Positions 1 to 4,526 of a stretch of DNA of 5,029 nt are shown piece after piece (the first letter of the stretch is position 1; the number at the start of each line of letters is the position of its first letter). The DNA is from Oscillospiraceae bacterium. GTDB lineage: Bacteria; Bacillota; Clostridia; UMGS1883. The notes beneath the pieces are model-generated. The model worked only from the letters and a program-made list of their open reading frames with translations, was not told the origin of the DNA and searched no databases. The translations under genes and the position numbers were made by a program. Location: positions 1 to 5,029 of the forward strand of contig JAFLUQ010000157.1 in NCBI GenBank assembly GCA_022508735.1, written 5' to 3'.

Positions 1-179
1 AAGGCCGCGCCGCCGTGGATACATTTGGCGCTCCTGTTGGTGCCGTCGCTGTTGGTGCCTACCTTACCGTAGATGACCATCACCTTGTCTGACGGACACT
101 TGCGGTAACGGCTGACGATGAGCGCCAGCGTTGAAAACAGCAGGACTACCAGAACACAAACCAATACAAGTACATACAT
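1..179 (-). CDS. Flotillin/SPFH-domain protein, N-terminal fragment (runs off left edge)
   Basis: Only the first 59 complete codons are inside the window. The ATG at 179-177 follows a strong AAAGGAGG site with 8 nt spacing. Residues 2-22 form a hydrophobic membrane anchor (VLVLVCVLVVLL...LALIV), followed by a positively charged RYRK segment and then CPSDKVMVIYGKVG and KCIHGGAA. This arrangement is typical of the start of YuaG/FloT- and YqiK-like flotillins, where the SPFH (band 7) domain begins just after a single N-terminal anchor. Flotillins oligomerise on the cytoplasmic face of the membrane and scaffold ordered microdomains. The NfeD-family gene lies 36 bp upstream on the same strand, which is the usual partnership and strengthens the call. 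The insert GTNSDGTNRS between the YGKVG and KCIHGG elements looks somewhat long compared with homologues as I remember them. The SPFH core and coiled-coil tail lie outside the window, so FloT-type versus another SPFH subtype is inferred. Confidence 0.9.
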   Translation of the reverse strand, partial: MYVLVLVCVLVVLLFSTLALIVSRYRKCPSDKVMVIYGKVGTNSDGTNRSAKCIHGGAA

Positions 180-187
180 AGTTTTTT

Positions 188-195
188 CCTCCTTT
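188..195 (-). promoter_or_regulatory. Ribosome binding site of the flotillin gene
   Basis: On the minus strand AAAGGAGG lies 8 nt before the ATG at 179. It is a near-perfect Shine-Dalgarno sequence and fixes the start. No separate promoter is evident in the 36-bp gap after the NfeD gene, so translation from the operon transcript is inferred. Confidence 0.85.
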
Positions 196-215
196 AGATT
201 TTTATTTAAATTAAA

Positions 216-884
216 TTATTTTGCTTTAACTATCAGTGTGCCCAAAGTAGTGACTCCCACAACCACGACCTCGCGGCCCGTCGGGATGGGCTCACCGTCG
301 GTAACGGCATCCATTTCTGCGAAACGCTCCTGCACAAGCAGGTTCACCTTCCCGCTGCCGCTGCGTTCGCCGGGAATTGTTATGTACACAACTCCCGTTT
401 TGCCGAGGGCGTTTTTCGGTTCCAGATTCCCCGAGGACTGAAGCTTAAGCATGGCGCGCATCAGCCAGGCAATGAGCACCATGGCCGCAAGGCCTGCCAG
501 AATCGCAACTACTGAAGCAAACCAGCCCGGAAGCCCGAGCTCCAAGAGGGCCGCGCCGGACCAGCCGAACACCGTGAAGAAGGCCACGAAGCCGCGCACC
601 GTAAATATGCGGAAATCGCCGCTGAGCTCGTCGGGGCTGTCGGTGTTGGAGAAATCCTCCACAGGGGTGAAGTCTCCGTCAGGCATATCAATCCCATCAG
701 GTATATCGATTCCGTCCATATCCGGAATATCCGGCGTATCCGCCGCGTCTGCCCCGTCGTCCCCAAAGCCGAATATCAGGAGCAGCGTCTGTATTATAAG
801 CACAAGCGTGGCCGGGATGGCCGCGAACATAAACACATGCTGGACCGCACTCATCCCCTCCCACCACTGGGTTAACATACTCAT
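216..884 (-). CDS. NfeD-family membrane protein with C-terminal OB-fold (flotillin partner, YuaF-like)
   Basis: The product is a 222-residue membrane protein. Hydrophobic segments lie at about residues 14-40, 98-116 and 120-143. Residues 155-222 have the pattern of the NfeD OB-fold: a GKTGVV strand, a GSGKVNL strand, then GREVVVVGV and GTLIVKAK. NfeD proteins of this short type lack the serine protease domain and are encoded next to flotillins, as in B. subtilis yuaF-yuaG, where they are thought to act with the flotillin in membrane organisation. The flotillin gene follows 36 bp downstream. Residues 41-90 form an unusually acidic, Pro/Gly-rich linker (PDMDGIDIPDGIDMPDGD) between the first and second membrane segments. 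By the positive-inside rule (R92 and R97 before segment 2, R143 and K147 after segment 3) both linker and OB-fold would be cytoplasmic; this is inference. The ATG at 884 was chosen because GAGGAG lies 8 nt upstream; the second Met (residue 3) is less well placed. Confidence 0.88.
   Translation of the reverse strand: MSMLTQWWEGMSAVQHVFMFAAIPATLVLIIQTLLLIFGFGDDGADAADTPDIPDMDGIDIPDGIDMPDGDFTPVEDFSNTDSPDELSGDFRIFTVRGFVAFFTVFGWSGAALLELGLPGWFASVVAILAGLAAMVLIAWLMRAMLKLQSSGNLEPKNALGKTGVVYITIPGERSGSGKVNLLVQERFAEMDAVTDGEPIPTGREVVVVGVTTLGTLIVKAK
678..713 (-). repeat. Two tandem 18-bp degenerate repeats inside the NfeD gene
   Basis: Copies at 713-696 and 695-678 match at 14 of 18 bases and encode GIDIPD and GIDMPD in the acidic linker. 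Further imperfect PD(I/M) units lie just upstream (PDIPDMD). All four differences are single substitutions, of which only one changes the residue (Ile/Met). This fits an in-frame duplication kept under selection for the protein motif. Confidence 0.7.
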
Positions 885-888
885 ATAA

Positions 889-898
889 TCCTCTCCTC
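889..898 (-). promoter_or_regulatory. Ribosome binding site of the NfeD-family gene
   Basis: GAGGAGAGGA on the minus strand begins 3 nt after the TAG stop of the DUF1836 gene and ends 4 nt before the ATG at 884, with the AGGAG core 8 nt away. Only 16 bp separate the two genes, which supports one transcript with translational coupling. Confidence 0.8.
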
Positions 899-900
899 TA

Positions 901-1446
901 CTATAAATTGAGCTGACCTATCATGATGTCGCATCTTGACTTAAGCCTTGCCGCGCCGTAGGCCGTAGCCATGATGCTGAGTGTGTCGCTGAGCCGCCCG
1001 CGGACAAATTCGTCCGGCCACTGGCTGCACACTTCATCTACCGCCCGCCTGACGCTTTCAGGCCGAAAATCCTCCAGTCGGCCCGCCACCGAGGCAAAGC
1101 AGCAGTAAAGCGTAAAATCATCCACAAGGTCGTCGCTCTCATCGTCCAGCGCACCGTTGATATATTCCATCAATGCGGTGACCCTGTCGATCCTCATAAC
1201 ATCTTTCAGGAAGTTGATGAAGGCTATGCGGCAGAACTGGCGTTTACTGTACTTTTTGTTCTTAGGGGGCGTCAAGAAGCCGCGCTTGACCCAGTTCTGC
1301 ACTACATGGGGTTCGCAGTCGGTCATGCCCGACACCTGACTGAGCACCAGTCCTCCCGTCAAAAATATGGAATTCAAGAGCTCTTCGCAGCTTTTATAGC
1401 TCATCTCGCGCACTTCAATATTTGTTCCCGGCAGCACATACATCAT
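901..1446 (-). CDS. DUF1836 family MerR-like DNA-binding protein
   Basis: The product is a 181-residue soluble protein. Residues about 30-100 match my recollection of the DUF1836 family: a GGLVLSQVSGMTDCEPHVVQNWVKRG stretch (helix-turn-helix with the conserved QNWVKRG), a basic PPKNKKYSKRQFCRI wing, then the dimer-like FINFLKDVMRIDRVTALMEYINGALDDESDDLVDD. The fold resembles the MerR winged helix, so DNA binding is likely; no target is known to me. The C-terminal 60 residues are helical without a recognised motif. The gene is first in an operon with the NfeD and flotillin genes (16 bp before NfeD), so it may regulate that operon. Two adjacent ATG codons (1446, 1443) both fit the GGAAAGGAAG site at 1451-1460 with spacings of 6 or 9 nt, so the exact start is uncertain by one codon. 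A consensus promoter lies 27 bp upstream. Confidence 0.85.
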   Translation of the reverse strand: MMYVLPGTNIEVREMSYKSCEELLNSIFLTGGLVLSQVSGMTDCEPHVVQNWVKRGFLTPPKNKKYSKRQFCRIAFINFLKDVMRIDRVTALMEYINGALDDESDDLVDDFTLYCCFASVAGRLEDFRPESVRRAVDEVCSQWPDEFVRGRLSDTLSIMATAYGAARLKSRCDIMIGQLNL

Positions 1447-1472
1447 AACACTTCCTTTCCGACTGTGATTTG

Positions 1473-1501
1473 ATTATATCATATGGTCACATGATTGTCA
1501 A
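1473..1501 (-). promoter_or_regulatory. Consensus sigma-A promoter of the DUF1836-NfeD-flotillin operon
   Basis: The minus strand carries TTGACA at 1501-1496, a 17-bp spacer, and TATAAT at 1478-1473. Both hexamers match the consensus perfectly with ideal spacing. Transcription should start near 1466, leaving a leader of about 20 nt that holds the GGAAAGGAAG ribosome binding site. A promoter this strong ahead of a putative DNA-binding protein suggests that repression or another control keeps it in check; that is inference. Confidence 0.92.
1478..1495. promoter_or_regulatory. Imperfect palindrome in the promoter spacer (candidate operator)
   Basis: The minus strand reads ATCATGTGACCATATGAT. 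The half-sites ATCATGTGA and ATCATATGG (reverse complement of the right half) agree at 7 of 9 positions. The palindrome fills the gap between -35 and -10 and overlaps the first base of the -10, which is where MerR-type regulators bind. The adjacent DUF1836 protein is an obvious candidate ligand. AT-rich promoter DNA gives such palindromes by chance fairly often, so the assignment is tentative. Confidence 0.45.
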
Positions 1502-1518
1502 TAGTAATTTTGTGATTT

Positions 1519-1546
1519 TTTGAATTTTTTTTATGGGGAATATATT
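1519..1546 (+). promoter_or_regulatory. Weak candidate promoter for the nucleotidyltransferase fusion gene
   Basis: TATATT at 1541-1546 matches five of six -10 bases. The best -35 candidate is a poor TTTGAA at 1519-1524 with a 16-bp spacer, set in a T-rich stretch (1516-1532). A second possible -10, TAAAAT at 1565-1570, lacks a -35. Nothing on the plus strand approaches the quality of the divergent promoter, so transcription of this gene may be weak or need an activator. Confidence 0.3.
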
Positions 1547-1581
1547 TTTGTATGTCGTCAATACTAAAATCATTATATTTT

Positions 1582-1588
1582 GAGGAGG
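1582..1588 (+). promoter_or_regulatory. Ribosome binding site that selects a TTG start
   Basis: GAGGAGG ends 7 nt before TTG at 1596. No ATG or GTG lies at a suitable distance: the first in-frame ATG is codon 6, within the nucleotide-binding loop, and would delete the first beta strand (KAVIMAGGEG). TTG is therefore the start. Confidence 0.88.
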
Positions 1589-1595
1589 AATTACG

Positions 1596-3998
1596 TTGAA
1601 GGCAGTAATTATGGCCGGCGGAGAGGGCACGCGTCTTCGGCCGCTCACCTGCGACATTCCCAAGCCACTGGTGCGCCTTGTGAACGCGCCCATCATGGAG
1701 CACACTATAAGGCTCCTCAGAGACAACGGTACCACGGATATTGCTGTCACCTGCGGATACTTAGGCGAAAAAATAAAGGAGCACTTTGGCGACGGTTCGG
1801 CGTTGGGGGTGAAGCTAAGCTATTTTTTTGAGGACGCACCGCTGGGGACGGCAGGCGGAGTGAAAAATGCCGCCGGGTTTATCGACGGTGACTTTCTGTG
1901 TATAAGCGGTTCTGTAGTGACGGACATAAACTTAGGAGAGCTCATAAGCTTCCACAAATGTCGCGGCGCTATGGCCACCTTAGCTCTCACCAAGTCGCCG
2001 GCACCTATGGAGCACAGCATGGTGGTCACTAACCCAGATGGCCGGGTCACCCGCTTTGTAGATAATCCCGACTGGAGCATGGTCTCCTCTACGCTCATCA
2101 GCGCCGGGATATTCGTATTGTCGCCCAAAGCCCTGAACTATATCACTCCCGGCACGAAATCGGACTTTGCCAGAGACCTGTTCCCCGCTATGCTTAAAGA
2201 TAATCAAGGCATATATGCCCTCCGCTCCGGAGGATATTGGTGTGACATCGGCGATCCGGCCTCCTATCGCCGCTGCACGGCTGACGTGCTGGACAAAAAA
2301 GTGAGACTTCACCTCCCAGATCAGCAGGATGAGGGCATCTGGCTGGAGGAAGGCGTATTTCTGGAGCAGGGCGCAGTAGTCCGTCCGCCTGTCTATATTG
2401 GCACAGGAAGCCGCATACGCCGGGGGGCACGGATAGAGCCATACAGCGTCTTGGGCCGCAGCGTCACCGTAAGCAGCGGCGCAGGCGTGAAGCGCAGCAT
2501 TGTGCTTGACCGCTGCCGGATAGAGGAAAATGCTCAGCTCCGGGGCTGTATTGCCGATGAGGAGGCCGTTATGCGCAGAGGGAGCGCCGTATATGAGCAG
2601 TCGGTCATAGGCCGCGGCAGTATAGTCGGCGAAAACTGCGCCGTAAAGCCTTCGGTGAAGATATGGCCGGGTAAAGAACTGCCAATAAACAGTGTGCAAA
2701 AGAAAAACCTTATCTGGGGTGGATACGTTAACTCCCGAATATGGAACAGCGGCGGCATTCACGGCGAGCTTGGCACCGAGATAACTCCCGAAATACTTTC
2801 CCGACTGGGTGCGGCCATAGGCACACTTTGCGAGGGCGGCAAGCTTGCGGTGTCAGATTACGGTTCTCCGGCTTCGGCCATGCTCAAAAGCGCCTTTATA
2901 GGAGGCGCCCTGTCCACCGGAGTGAAGCTTTACGATTTCGGAGAACAGCCACTGCCCGTGAGCCGCAGCGGAATAAGGTTTCACCGTATAGAGGCCGGGG
3001 TTTCTATCAATGTCTACACATCTGAAGGCGTGGACTACGGAGAAGCCCGCATCATAACCTCAGGCGGAGTCGACCCGGACAAAGATTTTATTTCAGCCCT
3101 GCGCCGCCATTTTGAGAACGAGGATTTTGCCCGCAGCTCAGCCGACACCATTTTAGAGGCAGAATATCTTTTTGAATACAAGCTTTTTTACCTTAAAAAT
3201 CTAATAAACTCTACCACAAGACAGAGCCTTGGCTACAAACTCATACTTGGCTGTGGCTCGCCTTGGGCGGAACGACTGTTAAAGAGCGCGGGCAACGATC
3301 TGAACTGCCATGTGGACATTTCCGAAAACGCTTCAGCGGCAGACATCTCCAAGGCAGTAAAGGACGAAGGCGCGGATCTGGGCGCGGTCATAGACCCATC
3401 CTGTCAGGAGCTGACCCTCATTGACGGCTCCGGCCGCATTATTGACCGCGACAGCTTTGCTCTGCTCAGTGCCATGATAGTCATGCGCACCTATGAGCAC
3501 GCGCACATCTACTCACCGGTCTCGGCTCCATCAGGTATTGAGCTGCTGGCCGAAAAATATGACGCCGAAGTGACCCGCACACGCATTTCACCGCCGGAAC
3601 TGATGCAGGAGCTTACCAGAAGCGGCGACCACTGCCTGCGCGACCAGTTCATATATGCGTTTGACGCAGTCGGAGCTCTCATCAAGCTCATGGATTTCAT
3701 GAAATCTAATAACGCCACACTCTCTGAGCTGATCGCTCAGCTACCCGAAACGCATATGGTACACACCGGAGTAGATTGCCCGGAAAAGGCGAAAGCCATG
3801 GAGCGTCTCAGAGAGCAACACAGCGAAAACTCGCCCGACACCACCGATGGACTGCGCCTGAGCTTTGACGGCGGATGGGTGCTGGTCGTTCCCTCGGAGA
3901 ACGGCTCTGCTATAAGCATAATCAGTCAGGGCAACACAGAGGAGTACGCCCAGGAGCTGGCGGATATGTGCGTGGATGAACTTCAGTCATTTGCGTGA
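1596..3998 (+). CDS. Sugar-1-phosphate nucleotidyltransferase / phosphohexomutase-like fusion (ManC-like, with degenerate active sites)
   Basis: The 800-residue product starts at TTG behind GAGGAGG. Residues 1-235 are a nucleotidyltransferase fold with the signature AGGEGTRLRPLT (7-18), PKPLV (22-26), PLGTAGG (82-88) and YWCDIGDPASY (214-224). Residues about 248-360 are a left-handed beta-helix of hexapeptide-like repeats. Residues about 371-800 resemble alpha-D-phosphohexomutases. This architecture is known in Clostridia and cyanobacteria and is usually annotated mannose-1-phosphate guanylyltransferase, supplying GDP-mannose or a similar sugar nucleotide for surface polysaccharide. Several key positions are altered. 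The usual GD metal-binding Asp is Ser106 (SGSVVTD), the usual EKP Lys is Asn157 (DNP), and NTG is SAG at 169-171. The mutase half lacks TASHNP (around 467-480), the DGDGDR metal loop (IDPSCQEL, 599-606) and the RPSGTEP phosphate loop (VPSENGS, 765-771). The mutase half is almost certainly not a mutase; nucleotidyl transfer is uncertain. The frame is intact and conserved in pattern, so this does not look like a pseudogene. Confidence 0.9.
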   Translation: MKAVIMAGGEGTRLRPLTCDIPKPLVRLVNAPIMEHTIRLLRDNGTTDIAVTCGYLGEKIKEHFGDGSALGVKLSYFFEDAPLGTAGGVKNAAGFIDGDFLCISGSVVTDINLGELISFHKCRGAMATLALTKSPAPMEHSMVVTNPDGRVTRFVDNPDWSMVSSTLISAGIFVLSPKALNYITPGTKSDFARDLFPAMLKDNQGIYALRSGGYWCDIGDPASYRRCTADVLDKKVRLHLPDQQDEGIWLEEGVFLEQGAVVRPPVYIGTGSRIRRGARIEPYSVLGRSVTVSSGAGVKRSIVLDRCRIEENAQLRGCIADEEAVMRRGSAVYEQSVIGRGSIVGENCAVKPSVKIWPGKELPINSVQKKNLIWGGYVNSRIWNSGGIHGELGTEITPEILSRLGAAIGTLCEGGKLAVSDYGSPASAMLKSAFIGGALSTGVKLYDFGEQPLPVSRSGIRFHRIEAGVSINVYTSEGVDYGEARIITSGGVDPDKDFISALRRHFENEDFARSSADTILEAEYLFEYKLFYLKNLINSTTRQSLGYKLILGCGSPWAERLLKSAGNDLNCHVDISENASAADISKAVKDEGADLGAVIDPSCQELTLIDGSGRIIDRDSFALLSAMIVMRTYEHAHIYSPVSAPSGIELLAEKYDAEVTRTRISPPELMQELTRSGDHCLRDQFIYAFDAVGALIKLMDFMKSNNATLSELIAQLPETHMVHTGVDCPEKAKAMERLREQHSENSPDTTDGLRLSFDGGWVLVVPSENGSAISIISQGNTEEYAQELADMCVDELQSFA

Positions 3999-4012
3999 CA
4001 AACGTTCGTCTG

Positions 4013-4033
4013 TTTCATCCCCTTCGGGTGAAA
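4013..4033 (+). terminator. Possible weak terminator hairpin after the fusion gene
   Basis: The arms TTTCA-CCC (4013-4021, one bulged T) and GGGTGAAA (4026-4033) enclose a CTTC loop, 14 nt after the stop codon. The run that follows (AATATCTG) is not a U-tract, so an intrinsic terminator is only possible; it could instead protect the 3' end of the message. Confidence 0.35.
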
Positions 4034-4038
4034 AATAT

Positions 4039-4054
4039 CTGTTCTATGGGACAG
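4039..4054 (+). other. Second small hairpin after the fusion gene
   Basis: CTGTTC (4039-4044) pairs with GGACAG (4049-4054) with one G-U pair around a TATG loop. The sequence GCCTCACTTTTCTC follows, which is pyrimidine-rich but not a clean U-tract. It may act with the first hairpin to end transcription; weak support. Confidence 0.3.
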
Positions 4055-4099
4055 GCCTCACTTTTCTCAAAAAAATGTAAATTATTTTGGAAAAAGGTC

Positions 4100-4128
4100 T
4101 TGCAATTTAAAAAAAGCTATGCTATAAT
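4100..4128 (+). promoter_or_regulatory. Strong extended -10 promoter of rpmE
   Basis: TTGCAA (4100-4105), a 17-bp spacer and TATAAT (4123-4128), preceded by TGC, give a sigma-A promoter with an extended -10. An A/T-rich stretch at 4072-4099 could serve as an UP element. Transcription should begin near 4135, giving a leader of about 37 nt. The strength suits a ribosomal protein gene. Confidence 0.9.
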
Positions 4129-4158
4129 GTAAATGTTTTGAACGGCAATTTTTCCGAA

Positions 4159-4165
4159 AGAGGTG
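4159..4165 (+). promoter_or_regulatory. Ribosome binding site that decides the rpmE start
   Basis: AGAGGTG lies 6 nt before ATG 4172. The in-frame GTG at 4163 is part of this Shine-Dalgarno sequence, so it cannot be the initiator; the three extra residues it would add (MKS) are not found in L31 proteins. Confidence 0.88.
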
Positions 4166-4171
4166 AAATCC

Positions 4172-4378
4172 ATGAGAGAAGGTATCCATCCTAACTACCA
4201 GCAGACGGTCATCAAGTGTGCCTGCGGCAACGTTATCGAGACCGGTTCCACAAAGCAGAATATAAACGTGGAAATCTGTGCTAAGTGCCATCCCTTCTAC
4301 ACCGGCAAGCAGAAGCTTGTTGATACAGGCGGACGTGTTGAGAAGTTCAGAAAGAAATTCAATCTGGAAAGCAAGTAA
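4172..4378 (+). CDS. rpmE: 50S ribosomal protein L31 (zinc-binding type)
   Basis: The 68-residue product begins MREGIHPNY and contains KCACGN, STKQNINVEICAKCHPFYTGKQ and the conserved TGGRVEKFRKKF tail, an essentially full-length match to bacterial L31. Cys16, Cys18, Cys36 and Cys39 form the CxC...CxxC zinc site of the C+ form; zinc-free paralogues lack these. L31 bridges the large subunit central protuberance and the small subunit head. The gene stands alone with its own strong promoter and is followed at once by hairpin terminators, so it is likely monocistronic. Because it keeps all four cysteines, it is the version that a zinc-replete cell would use; zinc-starvation control by Zur is known for the C- paralogue, and no Zur box is evident here. 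Confidence 0.98.
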   Translation: MREGIHPNYQQTVIKCACGNVIETGSTKQNINVEICAKCHPFYTGKQKLVDTGGRVEKFRKKFNLESK

Positions 4379-4383
4379 GATTA

Positions 4384-4418
4384 AAGCTGTCGCTATGCGG
4401 CGGCTTCTTGCTTTTATT
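4384..4418 (+). terminator. Intrinsic terminator just after rpmE
   Basis: AAGCTGTCGC (4384-4393) pairs with GCGGCGGCTT (4397-4406) over 10 bp with two G-U pairs and a TAT loop. It is followed by CTTGCTTTTATT, a U-rich tail interrupted by one G and one C. It begins 6 nt after the rpmE stop codon, the expected place. Confidence 0.65.
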
Positions 4419-4438
4419 GGAACAAGTTCATGCACAGC

Positions 4439-4466
4439 AAAACAGACCGCCGAAGCGGTCTGTTTT
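4439..4466. terminator. Bidirectional terminator hairpin between convergent genes
   Basis: AAAACAGACCGC (4439-4450) and GCGGTCTGTTTT (4455-4466) form a perfect 12-bp stem with a CGAA loop. A4 on one side and T4 on the other give a U-run in both directions, so it can stop rpmE transcripts and also read-through from the ABC transporter gene. Confidence 0.85.
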
Positions 4467-4475
4467 AGTTATCAT

Positions 4476-4501
4476 AAAAGGGGCCAACCAAAAGGGGAAC
4501 C
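4476..4501 (+). repeat. Short direct repeat AAAAGGGG-CCAACC / AAAAGGGG-AACC
   Basis: AAAAGGGG occurs at 4476-4483 and again at 4490-4497, each followed by AACC after a 2-bp or 0-bp offset. The second copy is the left arm of the terminator at 4491-4517. The first copy could pair with the same right arm, giving an alternative, less stable hairpin. It probably arose by a small duplication of the terminator arm. Confidence 0.5.
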
Positions 4502-4517
4502 GCTCGGGTTCCCCTTT
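4491..4517 (-). terminator. Intrinsic terminator of the ABC transporter substrate-binding protein gene
   Basis: AAAGGGGAACC (4491-4501) and GGTTCCCCTTT (4507-4517) form a perfect 11-bp stem with a 5-nt loop. Read on the minus strand it ends in TTTT then GGTTGG, and it lies 9 nt after the stop codon of the minus-strand gene. This is a strong Rho-independent terminator for that gene. Confidence 0.88.
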
Positions 4518-4526
4518 GATATTTAT

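Noticed and set aside
451..888. A 145-residue plus-strand open frame opposite the NfeD gene
   Set aside because: It is Ser/Pro-rich, antisense to a well-supported membrane protein gene, and mirrors its acidic repeats; no family resemblance.
1479..1750. Minus-strand open frames crossing the divergent intergenic region
   Set aside because: They overlap the consensus promoter and the start of the fusion gene on the other strand, and their translations resemble nothing.
1980..2762. A 260-residue open frame on the minus strand inside the fusion gene
   Set aside because: It lies wholly antisense to the clear nucleotidyltransferase fusion, has an Ala/Tyr-rich composition typical of a shadow frame, and shows no recognisable domain.
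1596..3998. The fusion gene as a decaying pseudogene
   Set aside because: The 800-codon frame has no stop or frameshift, its start and ribosome binding site are good, and all modules keep normal length; only specific active-site residues differ.
4013..4054. A riboswitch or structured leader upstream of rpmE
   Set aside because: The two small hairpins lie upstream of the rpmE promoter (4100-4128), so they belong to the 3' end of the fusion transcript, and no known riboswitch core is visible.
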